NCBI RefSeq assembly: GCF_014652315.1
Contig: NZ_BMYO01000004.1
Span: 301,763 to 365,762 of the forward strand
Direction: 5' to 3'
Origin: Jeongeupia chitinilytica
GTDB lineage: Bacteria > Pseudomonadota > Gammaproteobacteria > Burkholderiales > Chitinibacteraceae
Length of the DNA stretch: 64,000 nucleotides
In this document: in pieces, positions 53,970-62,829 of the stretch
How the letters are laid out: each line of letters starts with the position of its first letter
How positions within the stretch are numbered: position 1 is the stretch's first letter
Made by a program: the position numbers and the translations under genes
Notes under the pieces: model-generated
What the model saw: the letters and a program-made list of their open reading frames with translations, nothing else
The model's database searches: none
Told to the model about the DNA's origin: nothing

Positions 53970-54914
53970 ATGTCCACGCTGATTTGCGGCTCGGTCGCCT
54001 ATGACACCATCATGGTGTTTCAAGATCAATTCAAGCGCCACATCCTGCCTGACCAGATCCATATGCTGTCGGTGTCGTTTCTGGTACCGGAAATGCGCCG
54101 CGAATTCGGTGGTTGTGCCGGAAATATCGCCTATTCGCTGAAGTTGCTCGGTGGTGACCCGCTGGTGATGGCCACCGTCGGCAGCGATTTCGGTCCGTAC
54201 GCCCAGCGACTGGACAATCTCGGCATCGCGCGCACCCACCTGCGCGAACTGCCCGAGCAATACACCGCGCAATGTTTCGTCACCACCGACCTCGACGACA
54301 ACCAGATCGCGGCCTTCCATCCCGGTGCAATGGGGCTGGCGCACCTGAACCGGCTCGAACACGTGACACGTCCCGTCGAGCTGGCAATCATCGGCCCGGA
54401 CAGCAAGCAGGCCATGGTCGAACGGGCCGAACAGCTGTCGGCCGCCAGCATTCCGTTCATCTTCGACCTCGGTCAGGCTTTCCCGCTGTTCGACGGCATC
54501 GAGTTGCGCCGGATGATCGAACTGGCCACCTATCTTGCCGCCAACGACTACGAGGCCGAGGTCATCGCGAGCCGCACCGGTCTGTCGCTCGCCGAGATCG
54601 CCGCGCAGCTGAAGGCGCTGATCGTGACCCGCGGTGCCGAAGGTGCGCACATTTACGCCGACGGCATCGTGCATGACATCCCGGCGGTTCGGGCCGACGC
54701 CGTCGTCGATCCGACCGGTTGCGGCGATGCATTCCGCGCCGGCCTGCTCTACGGCATCACCCACGGATGGGACTGGCCGAGTACCGGCCGGCTGTCCTCG
54801 CTGCTTGGCGCGATGAAGATCGCCCAGCGCGGCGCACAGAACCACCAGTTCACGCCAGCGTCGATCGCCGCCGATTATCAGGCGGCATTCGGCACCCCCT
54901 GGCCTGGCCAGTAA
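53970..54914 (+). CDS. PfkB-family carbohydrate kinase (adenosine kinase-like)
   Basis: 314 residues. N-terminal GSVAYDTIM and GGCAGNIAYSL, and the ATP/catalytic block VDPTGCGDAFRAGL near the C-terminus (catalytic Asp in GCGD) identify the ribokinase superfamily. The phosphate acceptor is not certain; adenosine-type kinases have a similar N-terminus, and the gene neighbours give no help. ATG 53970 has GGGA upstream. Confidence 0.85.
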   Translation: MSTLICGSVAYDTIMVFQDQFKRHILPDQIHMLSVSFLVPEMRREFGGCAGNIAYSLKLLGGDPLVMATVGSDFGPYAQRLDNLGIARTHLRELPEQYTAQCFVTTDLDDNQIAAFHPGAMGLAHLNRLEHVTRPVELAIIGPDSKQAMVERAEQLSAASIPFIFDLGQAFPLFDGIELRRMIELATYLAANDYEAEVIASRTGLSLAEIAAQLKALIVTRGAEGAHIYADGIVHDIPAVRADAVVDPTGCGDAFRAGLLYGITHGWDWPSTGRLSSLLGAMKIAQRGAQNHQFTPASIAADYQAAFGTPWPGQ

Positions 54915-54923
54915 GCAAGTGGC

Positions 54924-54959
54924 CATGAACAACGCCACCCGAGGGTGGTGTTGTTCATG
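54924..54959. terminator. Long hairpin between convergent genes
   Basis: CATGAACAAC begins a 17-pair stem, broken by one G-T wobble, with a very short loop. It lies between the kinase and the TSUP permease. No T-run, but placement suggests transcription end in both directions. Confidence 0.55.
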
Positions 54960-54962
54960 ATG

Positions 54963-55760
54963 TCAGACCAGCGTCAGCAGCATCTTGCTGGCGAGTACGA
55001 TCAGCAAGGCGGCAAAACACTTCTTCAGCACCGGTACCGGCAGCCGGTGTGCCAACCGGGCGCCGACCTTGGCCATCGGGAAGCTGGCGATGACGATGCC
55101 GGCGAGCGCCGGCAGGTAGATGAAACCGGCGCTGCCCGGCGGGAGCTCGAATGCGCGCCAGCCGCTGACGAGGTAACCGGCCGCACCGGCCAGTGCGATC
55201 GGCAAACCGATCGCGGCCGAGGTACCGATCGCTTCGCGCACCGGCACATTGCACAGCGTCATGAACGGCACCGAGAGCGAGCCGCCGCCGATGCCGACCC
55301 AGCTCGACACCGCACCGATCACGCCGCCCGCACCACTCATCCCCAGCACACCGGGCAACTGGCGGCTCGGTGCCGGCTTGAGATCGGCGAGCATCTGAAT
55401 CCCGACCAGATAGGCGAAGCCGACGAAAAACCACTTGAGCGCCACGCCCGAAAACTGCCCGGCCAGCTGTGCACCGACGAACGTCCCGATGACAATGCCC
55501 GGCGCGATCGCCCGGAACACCGGCCAGCGCACCGCCCCTCGCGTTGCATGGGCGCGGAAGCTGGCAATCGACGTGAACACGATGGTCGCCAGCGAGGTGC
55601 CCAGCGCCAGATGCTGCTGATGCGCTGCGGGCAGACCGATCAGATGAAACACGAACAGCAGTCCCGGCACGATCACCAGCCCGCCGCCAACACCCAGCAG
55701 ACCGGCCAGCACGCCCGCGACGACGCCCAGCGCAAGGCAGGCCACCAGGGCAATCAGCAT
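54963..55760 (-). CDS. TSUP (TauE/SafE) family permease
   Basis: 265 residues and about eight helices in two halves, each with a family glycine motif (GVLAGLLGVGGGLVIVPGL; VSSWVGIGGGSLSVPFM). Such permeases export sulfite, sulfoacetate or other organosulfur anions. It overlaps the end of the EVE gene by seven bases, so it is the last gene of the YkgJ-EVE-TSUP operon. Substrate unknown. Confidence 0.88.
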   Translation of the reverse strand: MLIALVACLALGVVAGVLAGLLGVGGGLVIVPGLLFVFHLIGLPAAHQQHLALGTSLATIVFTSIASFRAHATRGAVRWPVFRAIAPGIVIGTFVGAQLAGQFSGVALKWFFVGFAYLVGIQMLADLKPAPSRQLPGVLGMSGAGGVIGAVSSWVGIGGGSLSVPFMTLCNVPVREAIGTSAAIGLPIALAGAAGYLVSGWRAFELPPGSAGFIYLPALAGIVIASFPMAKVGARLAHRLPVPVLKKCFAALLIVLASKMLLTLV

Positions 55761-56209
55761 CCGATCAGCCCCTTGATCAGCGTCCATTCCGCCTCGGTGA
55801 CCGGCGTGATCGACAGCCGGTTGCCCCGTTTCAGGACCTGCATGCCGCCCAGTTCGGGATGGGCACGCATCGCGTCGATGCTCAACAAACGGCCCCTGGC
55901 GACGAAACGCACGTCGACCTGCTGCCAGCGCGGCGCATCGGGCGTCGACTTCGGATCGAAATATTCCGACTCGGGGTCGAACTGGGTCGGATCGGGATAG
56001 GCGGTACGGCAGACTTCGGCCAGACCGGCAACGCCGGGCTCGGCGCAGCTCGAATGGTAGAACAGCACGCCATCGCCGATCGCCATCGCGTCACGCATGA
56101 AGTTGCGCGCCTGATAGTTGCGCACGCCGTACCAGCCGACCTGGCCCAGCCGCTGCAGGTCGTCGATGCCGACGTCGTCGGGTTCGGATTTCATCAACCA
56201 GTAGTTCAT
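55754..56209 (-). CDS. EVE-domain protein
   Basis: 151 residues: MNYWLMKSEPDDVGIDDL, WYGVRNYQARNFMRDA, and FYHSSC are the EVE (PUA-like) nucleic-acid-reading fold that in related proteins recognises modified bases. Its start codon overlaps the stop of the upstream CxxCxxCC gene (ATGA at 56206-56209). Function unknown; a link to modified-base DNA or RNA is possible. Confidence 0.88.
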   Translation of the reverse strand: MNYWLMKSEPDDVGIDDLQRLGQVGWYGVRNYQARNFMRDAMAIGDGVLFYHSSCAEPGVAGLAEVCRTAYPDPTQFDPESEYFDPKSTPDAPRWQQVDVRFVARGRLLSIDAMRAHPELGGMQVLKRGNRLSITPVTEAEWTLIKGLIGC

Positions 56210-56520
56210 GCGTCTCCCTCGTGCCGGACCGTAAACAGCGGGATGAGTCGGCGTTGCTCGAGGCAATCGTGATCGCCGAGCTGGTACTCGCGGCAGATCA
56301 GCGGCCGCACCGCGTAAATCGAGCACATCATCGTGCGGCGGTCGAGCGCCGCGCACCAGCCGTCATCGAGCCGGCGCATCACTTCGCCGCCCCACTCGTC
56401 GCGGGCGACGAAGGCAGCCGGCACATCGTCGTCGCCGGCCAGCAGCAGCACCTCGAGCCGGCAGCAGCAGGCCTTGCAGCTGGCGCACGACAGCGCCGGA
56501 TCATCGGTTTCCGTCGTCAT
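56206..56520 (-). CDS. YkgJ-like cysteine-cluster protein (CxxCxxCC)
   Basis: 104 residues with CASCKACCCRLEV near the N-terminus and later cysteines (GWCAALDRRTMMCSIYAVRPLICREY), the YkgJ family pattern for zinc or iron-sulfur binding. First gene of the operon with EVE and TSUP genes, coupled by an ATGA overlap. Biochemical role not known. Confidence 0.85.
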   Translation of the reverse strand: MTTETDDPALSCASCKACCCRLEVLLLAGDDDVPAAFVARDEWGGEVMRRLDDGWCAALDRRTMMCSIYAVRPLICREYQLGDHDCLEQRRLIPLFTVRHEGDA

Positions 56521-56549
56521 CGACGCATTGTACGCGCCGCGGCAGCCAC

Positions 56550-57311
56550 TTACTTGAGCATGTCCCAGCTCAGCTTGGCGAGCAGCACCAGCGCCAGCGT
56601 CAGGAACAGCCGGCGTATCCACGCGTTGCCGCCCTTGAGCGCCAGCAGGCTGCCGACCTGCGCGCCGGCGACATTGGCGATCGCCATCGGGATCGCGTAG
56701 CCGAACAGCACCAGCTTGGCCGGGATGAAGAAGGCCAGCGACGCGAAATTGGTCGCCAGATTGACGACCTTGGCCGACGCCGAGGCGCGGACGAAGTCGA
56801 AATGGAAACAGCGGACGAACAGGAAGATCAGGAAGGAACCGGTGCCGGGACCGAAGAAGCCGTCGTAGAAACCGATGGCGGCACCGATCGCCATGCCGGT
56901 GTAGAGGTCGCGCCGCGCCAGCGGCCGGCCGGCATCCTCGCCGCCGAACGCGGGCTTGAACCAGGTGTAGACCAGCATCACCGCCAGCAGCACGACGACC
57001 ATCGGCCGCACCGAACTCGCCGGCAGCAGGTGAATCGCCCTGGCACCGAGATAGGCACCGACGAAGGCCGCCGCCGCACTCGGCAACAGCACGTGCCAGT
57101 CGAGCTTCACCCGCCGGGCGTAGCGCCACGTTGCCGACAGCGTGCCCATCGCCGCGGCCAGCTTGTTGGTCCCCATCAGCATCGCCGGCAGTTCGCGCGG
57201 CAGGATGGTGAACAGCCCGGGTACCAGGATCAGCCCGCCGCCTCCGACCGCGGCATCGATCATGCCGGCGATGAAGGCCAGCGGCAGCAGGAACAGCAGT
57301 TCGGAAGGCAT
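56550..57311 (-). CDS. TSUP (TauE/SafE) family permease, YfcA-like
   Basis: 253 residues with the pattern of E. coli YfcA: FIAGMIDAAVGGGGLILVPGLF, AMLMGTNKLAAAMGT, and GFYDGFFGPGTGSFLIFLFV in the second half. About eight helices. Second TSUP permease in 2.5 kb, but of a different subgroup and on its own unit upstream of the YkgJ gene. Substrate unknown. ATG 57311 gives the family N-terminus. Confidence 0.88.
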   Translation of the reverse strand: MPSELLFLLPLAFIAGMIDAAVGGGGLILVPGLFTILPRELPAMLMGTNKLAAAMGTLSATWRYARRVKLDWHVLLPSAAAAFVGAYLGARAIHLLPASSVRPMVVVLLAVMLVYTWFKPAFGGEDAGRPLARRDLYTGMAIGAAIGFYDGFFGPGTGSFLIFLFVRCFHFDFVRASASAKVVNLATNFASLAFFIPAKLVLFGYAIPMAIANVAGAQVGSLLALKGGNAWIRRLFLTLALVLLAKLSWDMLK

Positions 57312-57381
57312 GACGGGCGCCGGTGGATGCAGAACCCGTATTGTGAATAGTTCCGTCCCGCACCGGAATGAGGGACTAGCC

Positions 57382-59577
57382 CTAATCGGCCGCCGGCTGC
57401 ACCGCCCGCTCCGCCGCAGGCGGATCGAAATGGACATCCATCTGCGGGAAGGGCATGGCGATGCCGAGCGCGTCGAAGCGCTTTTTCAGCCGCAGGTTGA
57501 ACGCCCGCCCGACTTCCCATTGCGACAGCGGCCGGGTCTTGAAGCGGGCCTTGACGATCACCGCGCTGGCGTCGAAGCGCTCCACTCCCAGCACGTCGAT
57601 CGGCGCCAGCAGCTCGCGGCGCCAGCGCGCCTCGCTGCGCATCTCGGTGCCGACATCGCGGATCGTCTTCATCACCCTATCGAGGTCCGCATCGTAGGTG
57701 ACGCCGATCTCGAACAGCGCGTAGGCAAAGCCGCGGGCGTAGTTGGTGATGCTGGCGATCTGGCTGAACGGCACCGCGTGCACCGCGCCGGCCGAATCGC
57801 GCAGCTTGACGGTGCGGATCGTCAGCCCCTCGACCGTGCCGGCATGACCGCCGACGTCGACGTAGTCGCCGACGGCGATCGTGTCCTCAATCAGGATGAA
57901 CAGCCCGGTGATCAGGTCCTTGACCAAGGTCTGTGCGCCGAAACCGACCGCCAGACCGATGACGCCGGCGCCGGCAATCAGCGGCGTCACGTCGATGCCG
58001 AGGTTGGCCAGCGACAGGATGGCCGCCACCACCAGCAGCGTGCCGAGGATGGCGTTGCGGAACAGCGGCAGGATCGTGCGTACGCGGGTGCTCGCCGCCT
58101 TGCCGCGGCGCCCGCCGCCGCCGCCGTTCATGCTTTCTTCGATCAGCGTATCGAGCAGGATCCACAGCAGCCAGGCGATCAGCACCGTCATCACGATACC
58201 GCCGAAAATGTCGTCGAGCGTCCGGCCGCGCAGCCGCAGCGCACCGATGTCGAGCAGCGACAGCCCCCACAGGCGGGTGAACAGTTCGGCGAACACCAGC
58301 CACAGCCCGACGAGGCAGAGGTTCTGGCCGAACACCAGCAACCGGCTCAGGTAGGGCGAGCGGCGCCGGTGCCGCCGGGTGCGCGAGGCGGCAAAATAGC
58401 GCTGCAGGAACGTCGAGACCAGGAAGGTGCCGATCATCAGCAGCGTACTCAGCGCGGCGCTGTTGAGCGTGTTTTCGAGCCGGCCGGCATTGGCCAGCGT
58501 CTTGAACGCCGACAGCGCGCACAGCAGCACCACCGGCAGGTGCCAGAGCGCGGCCACAAACTGCAGCGTTTCGGTCAGCGCCTTGCCCACATGGCGTTGC
58601 GAATACGGCCGGTTCTGGATCAGGTGGCCGATCGGCCGGCGGAAGGCGATCGCGAACGCGGCGGTCAGCGCAATCGTGGTCAGGTCGGCCATGGCGGCCA
58701 GCAGGCCGGCGAGGTTCGGCCCGAACTCGATCTTGATCGTCGGGTTGCTGAAGGCGTCGGCCAGCGCCAGCGCCATGCCGATCAGCATCTGCCAGTGCCT
58801 GCTCCGCACGATCAGCACCCGCGCCGCGGCCCGACGCAACCCGGTGCCGCGCAGCGAGAACAGCAGCACGCTCAGTGCCGAGAACAGCGCACCGACCAGG
58901 ATGGCATAGGCCAGCATCATCGCCAGCAGGCCGCCGAGCGTGACCTTCAGGTGGACCAGATAGAGCGTCAGCGCAAACGCCAGCGCCCACGGTGCAATGC
59001 GCTGCCAGATGAACAGCATCAGTTCGCGCGTGCGCGGATGCGCGGGCAGCTCGACCCCGCGCAAGCCCAGCAGCAGGCCGATGTGCCGGCCGATCCAGCC
59101 GAGCGCCAGCGCCGCTCCCATCCACATGCCCAGCGCCAGCACGAAGTCCGCCGGAAAGCGCCACGGATCGCCGGACTGCTCGGCAATGCGCTGGCGCAGC
59201 TCGCTGGCACTATTGCCAATCAGCGCCCGCCAGCGCAACAAAGGCCGGAATCCGCTGTCAAACTGGTTTCTCAACGCATCCACTTGCGAGTTGAGCCAGC
59301 CCAGCATGCCGCCCTGCTCCACTTCCGGCGCCGATGCCGCGACGGCACTAGCCGACACGCGCAGTGCCCTCAATTCGGCCACCAGCGCCTGCCGCTGCGA
59401 TTCGTTTTCCAGCGTCCGGATCACCGTGTCGAGCGAGGCACCAAGCTCGGCCGCGGCAACGCCGGAGGCCGCCGGGGCCGACGCCGCCACCGGTTTCAGC
59501 GGGAGCGGCACCGCCGCAGCCAGCACGGGCAGGATCAGGCACAGGCAGGTCAGCCAGCTCAGTAGTCGGGCCCGCAC
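57382..59577 (-). CDS. Large mechanosensitive ion channel, MscS family (YbiO-like)
   Basis: 731 residues, the size of E. coli YbiO (741). Signal peptide LLSWLTCLCLILPVLAAA, a helical periplasmic segment, about ten helices, then the MscS domain with the pore helix region GAGVIGLAVGFGAQTLVKDLITG and the beta domain EDTIAVGDYVDVGGHAGTVE. GTG 59577 has AAGGAG five bases upstream and is favoured over ATG 59652. Protects against osmotic down-shock. Confidence 0.87.
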   Translation of the reverse strand: MRARLLSWLTCLCLILPVLAAAVPLPLKPVAASAPAASGVAAAELGASLDTVIRTLENESQRQALVAELRALRVSASAVAASAPEVEQGGMLGWLNSQVDALRNQFDSGFRPLLRWRALIGNSASELRQRIAEQSGDPWRFPADFVLALGMWMGAALALGWIGRHIGLLLGLRGVELPAHPRTRELMLFIWQRIAPWALAFALTLYLVHLKVTLGGLLAMMLAYAILVGALFSALSVLLFSLRGTGLRRAAARVLIVRSRHWQMLIGMALALADAFSNPTIKIEFGPNLAGLLAAMADLTTIALTAAFAIAFRRPIGHLIQNRPYSQRHVGKALTETLQFVAALWHLPVVLLCALSAFKTLANAGRLENTLNSAALSTLLMIGTFLVSTFLQRYFAASRTRRHRRRSPYLSRLLVFGQNLCLVGLWLVFAELFTRLWGLSLLDIGALRLRGRTLDDIFGGIVMTVLIAWLLWILLDTLIEESMNGGGGGRRGKAASTRVRTILPLFRNAILGTLLVVAAILSLANLGIDVTPLIAGAGVIGLAVGFGAQTLVKDLITGLFILIEDTIAVGDYVDVGGHAGTVEGLTIRTVKLRDSAGAVHAVPFSQIASITNYARGFAYALFEIGVTYDADLDRVMKTIRDVGTEMRSEARWRRELLAPIDVLGVERFDASAVIVKARFKTRPLSQWEVGRAFNLRLKKRFDALGIAMPFPQMDVHFDPPAAERAVQPAAD

Positions 59578-59665
59578 AGGCGCTCCTTGCAAGTGTTCGA
59601 TGGCCGATGATCCCACCGGCCGCCCGCCGGCGGAAGCCGGCAGCGCAAACACGACCCGGTTACGG

Positions 59666-59688
59666 ATCGATAGAAATTGGCAATCGAT
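59666..59688 (+). promoter_or_regulatory. ATCGAT repeat upstream of peroxiredoxin-glutaredoxin gene
   Basis: ATCGAT-N11-ATCGAT lies about 100 bases before the start codon in an AT-rich patch. The arrangement with ATAG and CAAT inside is LysR-like, and OxyR controls such genes in Neisseria, but the match to the OxyR consensus is weak. Confidence 0.3.
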
Positions 59689-59788
59689 ATGTTGAAATCA
59701 TTAAATTAGACGTATCGCAACAAGGTCAGGATACTTCACCCATCGCTGCACGACGCAGCCTACCCGCCTCAATAAAAGGAGTTTAGAC

Positions 59789-60520
59789 ATGCTGCAAAAC
59801 CGTGAAGGTCAACGCGTCCCTAACGTCACTTTCCGCGTCCGCGAAAACAATGAATGGAAGAACGTCACCACCGACGAGCTTTTCAAAGGCAGGACCGTGG
59901 CGCTGTTCTCGCTGCCGGGTGCGTTCACCCCGACCTGCTCGAGCACGCACCTGCCGCGTTACAACGAACTCGCCCCGGCCTTCAAGGCCAACGGCGTCGA
60001 CGCCATCCTCTGCGTCTCGGTCAACGACACCTTCGTGATGAACGAATGGGCCAAGGATCAGGAAGCGCAGAACATCGTGATGATCCCGGACGGCAACGGC
60101 GAATTCACCGAAGGCATGGGCATGCTGGTCGACAAGAGCGACCTCGGCTTCGGCAAGCGCAGCTGGCGCTACTCGATGCTGGTGAAGGACGGCGTGGTCG
60201 AGAAGATGTTCATCGAGCCGCAAAAGGAAGGCGACCCGTTCGAAGTGTCCGACGCCGACACCATGCTCGACTACATCAACCCGAACGCGAAGAAGCCGGA
60301 TCAGGTCGTGGTGTTCTCCAAGGTCGGCTGCTCGTTCTGCGCCAAGGCCAAGGCCCTGCTGACCGAACACGGCTACGACTTCGTCGACGTGCCGCTGGAC
60401 AACAAGATCCGCGGCAAGGCACTCGGTGCCGTTTCGGGCTCGATGACCGCCCCGCAGGTGTTCATCAACGGCAAGCTGATCGGCGGCCACGAACAGCTCG
60501 AGCGTTTCCTCGTCAAGTAA
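59789..60520 (+). CDS. Hybrid peroxiredoxin-glutaredoxin
   Basis: 243 residues. Residues 1 to about 165 are a Prx5-type peroxiredoxin with peroxidatic Cys50 in PGAFTPTCSSTHLP; residues from about 172 are a glutaredoxin domain with CSFC (Cys181, Cys184) and APQVFINGKLIGG. Reduces peroxides with glutathione. AAAAGGAG precedes the ATG. Found in Neisseria, Haemophilus and Chromobacterium. A flavoprotein disulfide reductase-like gene follows after a terminator. Confidence 0.94.
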   Translation: MLQNREGQRVPNVTFRVRENNEWKNVTTDELFKGRTVALFSLPGAFTPTCSSTHLPRYNELAPAFKANGVDAILCVSVNDTFVMNEWAKDQEAQNIVMIPDGNGEFTEGMGMLVDKSDLGFGKRSWRYSMLVKDGVVEKMFIEPQKEGDPFEVSDADTMLDYINPNAKKPDQVVVFSKVGCSFCAKAKALLTEHGYDFVDVPLDNKIRGKALGAVSGSMTAPQVFINGKLIGGHEQLERFLVK

Positions 60521-60561
60521 GGCCCGCGCCCGGCTCACCGCCGGGCCGCATGCAGCACACG

Positions 60562-60584
60562 GGGCCGGCTTGACCGGCCCTTTT
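60562..60584 (+). terminator. Terminator after peroxiredoxin-glutaredoxin gene
   Basis: GGGCCGG/CCGGCCC stem with a five-base loop followed by TTTT. Confidence 0.8.
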
Positions 60585-60674
60585 CAATCGCCAGCCGACG
60601 TCGTCTCAGCACGATCCGACCTGACGATTGACACCTGATCCGAATAACAACAAACCAGTCCCAGTCGGCAAGCG

Positions 60675-60808
60675 AGCCAAAGCAGTCTGGCGCCGCCCGA
60701 AGCACAGGAACCGGCATGGACACAGCGTCCATGAGGACGACCCGAAGGTAGCCCCCTTGCGGGGTTCCGAGCATCGGACGGCACCGGAACGCGCGGGCGC
60801 AGCCGCCG
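60675..60808. repeat. Dispersed structured intergenic repeat, copy B
   Basis: Related to copies A (9060) and C (13405). Hairpin CATGGAC/GTCCATG (60715-60733) is perfect; the second hairpin AGCCCC/GGGGTT (60750-60766) has a G-T wobble. It lies just before the Lpd-like gene start, with GCGCAGCCGCC at its right end. Confidence 0.5.
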
Positions 60809-60835
60809 AATGGGGCTGGTTCAAAGGAAGCCGCC

Positions 60836-62218
60836 ATGAATACGATCACCATCGACGTTGCCATCCTCGGCGCCGGCACCGCCGGCCTCGCCGCCTACCG
60901 TGCCGCCAGGGCCGCGGGCAAGACCGCGCTGCTGATCGAGGGCGGCCCCTACGGCACCACCTGCGCCCGCGTCGGCTGCATGCCGTCCAAGCTGCTGATC
61001 GCCGCTGCCGAGGCCGCGCACGAAGCGCGCCACACCGCACCGTTCGGCGTGCATGTCGTCGGCGACATCGTTATCGACGGCCGCGAAGTCATGGACCGGG
61101 TCCGCCGCGAACGCGACCGCTTTGTCGGCTTCGTGCTCGACAGCGTCGACGGCATCCCGGCGGAAGACAAACTGCGCGGCTACGCCCGCTTTGTCGACAA
61201 CCTGACCTTGCAGGTCGACGACCACACCACGGTCAAGGCCGGCCGCGTCGTCATCGCCACCGGCTCCAGTCCCAGCATTCCCGAACCGTTCAGGGTCTTC
61301 GGCGACCGGCTGGTCGTCAACGACGACGTGTTCAGCTGGAAAACGCTGCCGCGCCGCGTCGCCGTGTTCGGCCCCGGCGTGATCGGACTCGAGCTCGGCC
61401 AGGCACTGTCCCGGCTTGGCGTCGACGTTCGCGTCTTCGGCGCCCGTGGCGGCGTCGGTCCGCTCAGCGATCCGGCAATCCGCGACTACGCCCGCACCAC
61501 CTTCCAGAACGAGTTCTACCTCGACCCGGACGCAAAAATCGAATCGATGGCGCGCGACGGTGACGAAGCGGTGATCCGCTATGTGAGCCTAGCCGGCGAA
61601 ACCGTCACCGAACGTTTCGACTACGTGCTCGCCGCCACCGGCCGCAGCCCCAGCGTCGCCGGCCTCGGGCTGGAAAACACCGGCCTCGAACTCGACGCGC
61701 GCGGCGTACCGCTGTTCGACCGCGAGACATTGCAGTGCGGCAGCAGCGCGGTCTTCATCGCCGGCGATGCCAACAACATCCTGCCGCTGCTGCACGAAGC
61801 CGCCGACGAAGGCAAAACCGCCGGCAGCAACGCCGCCAGCTACCCCGACGTCAAACCCGGCCTGCGCCGCGCGCCGATCGGTGTGGTGTTCAGCGACCCG
61901 CAGATCGCCATGGTCGGCACCCGCTTCGCCGACCTCGAACCGGGCAGCTTCGTCACCGGTGAAGTCAGTTTTGAAAATCAGGGCCGCAGTCGCGTGATGT
62001 TGAAAAACCGCGGGCTGATGCACGTCTACGCCGACAAGGCGACCGGCCGCTTCCTCGGCGCCGAATGGATCGGCCCCCGCGCCGAAAACATCGCCCATAC
62101 GCTGGCATGGGCGGTGCAGATGGGACTGACGGTCGAGCAGATGCTGGAAATGCCGTTCTACCACCCGGTGGTGGAGGAAGGGGTGAGGACGGCGTTGAGG
62201 GATGTGGCAGCAAATTAA
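60836..62218 (+). CDS. Dihydrolipoamide-dehydrogenase-like pyridine nucleotide disulfide oxidoreductase
   Basis: 460 residues: FAD motif LGAGTAGLAAY (from residue 11), redox-active cysteines 43 and 48 (TTCARVGCMPSK), NAD-binding FGPGVIGLELGQA, and C-terminal YHPVVEEGVRTALRD with the catalytic His-Glu region. A ring of charged residues after GTTCARVGC resembles dihydrolipoamide dehydrogenase, but no 2-oxoacid dehydrogenase genes adjoin; it may reduce another disulfide. CAAAGGAAG precedes the ATG. Confidence 0.88.
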   Translation: MNTITIDVAILGAGTAGLAAYRAARAAGKTALLIEGGPYGTTCARVGCMPSKLLIAAAEAAHEARHTAPFGVHVVGDIVIDGREVMDRVRRERDRFVGFVLDSVDGIPAEDKLRGYARFVDNLTLQVDDHTTVKAGRVVIATGSSPSIPEPFRVFGDRLVVNDDVFSWKTLPRRVAVFGPGVIGLELGQALSRLGVDVRVFGARGGVGPLSDPAIRDYARTTFQNEFYLDPDAKIESMARDGDEAVIRYVSLAGETVTERFDYVLAATGRSPSVAGLGLENTGLELDARGVPLFDRETLQCGSSAVFIAGDANNILPLLHEAADEGKTAGSNAASYPDVKPGLRRAPIGVVFSDPQIAMVGTRFADLEPGSFVTGEVSFENQGRSRVMLKNRGLMHVYADKATGRFLGAEWIGPRAENIAHTLAWAVQMGLTVEQMLEMPFYHPVVEEGVRTALRDVAAN

Positions 62219-62280
62219 ATTAATAACAATGGCGGCGAACAACATTCGCCGCCATTACACCACAACAAATTTAAATATAT

Positions 62281-62829
62281 CTACTTCAGGTCATTCGAGA
62301 AGGCTTTAAGCACGTCACCTTTTGGCAAAATCATATACTCCGAAAAATACGGCTTATCATAAAGCACAGTCATTTTCACTTTACAGCGAATATTTTCAAC
62401 CTTATTGACCAAAATGCGGTATCGCTTCTTCATAGAAAGACCATCAATTTTATTCTCTTGATTAAATCTATCTAAATCTGCCTTCCCTACAGAATCGCCG
62501 ACGGAAAACGTCAAAAACGAATAATATTCTAGATTTGAGGCATCCTTACTTCTCAACAAGCCAGAAATATAGTACGGAATCTCAGCTTCATTATTTATTT
62601 CTTGAATATCCACAAGTGGGCAAATAATCCTCCCCCCCCTTACACCACTCGAACTATCTTTCGGAAGTATGTCATACAAATTTCTATCCGCCTTAAAACT
62701 CAGCTGAACCTGATTTTCTTTCTGGATGACTGATACATACTCCAATTTTGCAGGCTGTGGATATTTTGTTGAGCACGCAAATAACAAAGGCGTTAAAAAC
62801 AGCAACACAAAAACATTGTTAATCTTCAA
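62281..62829 (-). CDS. Lipoprotein, probable immunity protein for the adjacent effector
   Basis: 182 residues; AT-rich gene unlike the chromosome to its left. Lipoprotein signal with LLFACS gives acylation at Cys19. The rest is beta-strand rich with scattered charged residues. It starts 11 bases inside the end of the lipase-like gene. Many T6SS phospholipase effectors are encoded with a periplasmic lipoprotein that blocks them, and position, size and signal fit that role, but the sequence itself is not one I recognise. Confidence 0.6.
   Translation of the reverse strand: MKINNVFVLLFLTPLLFACSTKYPQPAKLEYVSVIQKENQVQLSFKADRNLYDILPKDSSSGVRGGRIICPLVDIQEINNEAEIPYYISGLLRSKDASNLEYYSFLTFSVGDSVGKADLDRFNQENKIDGLSMKKRYRILVNKVENIRCKVKMTVLYDKPYFSEYMILPKGDVLKAFSNDLK

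Noticed and set aside
57142..59565. Plus-strand open frame of 807 codons over the mechanosensitive channel gene
   Set aside because: Antisense shadow; the minus-strand MscS protein has clear family motifs.
59666..59690. Calling a firm OxyR site before peroxiredoxin-glutaredoxin
   Set aside because: Only one partial ATAG-N7-CTAT unit matches; the second half does not, so it is listed only as a weak candidate.
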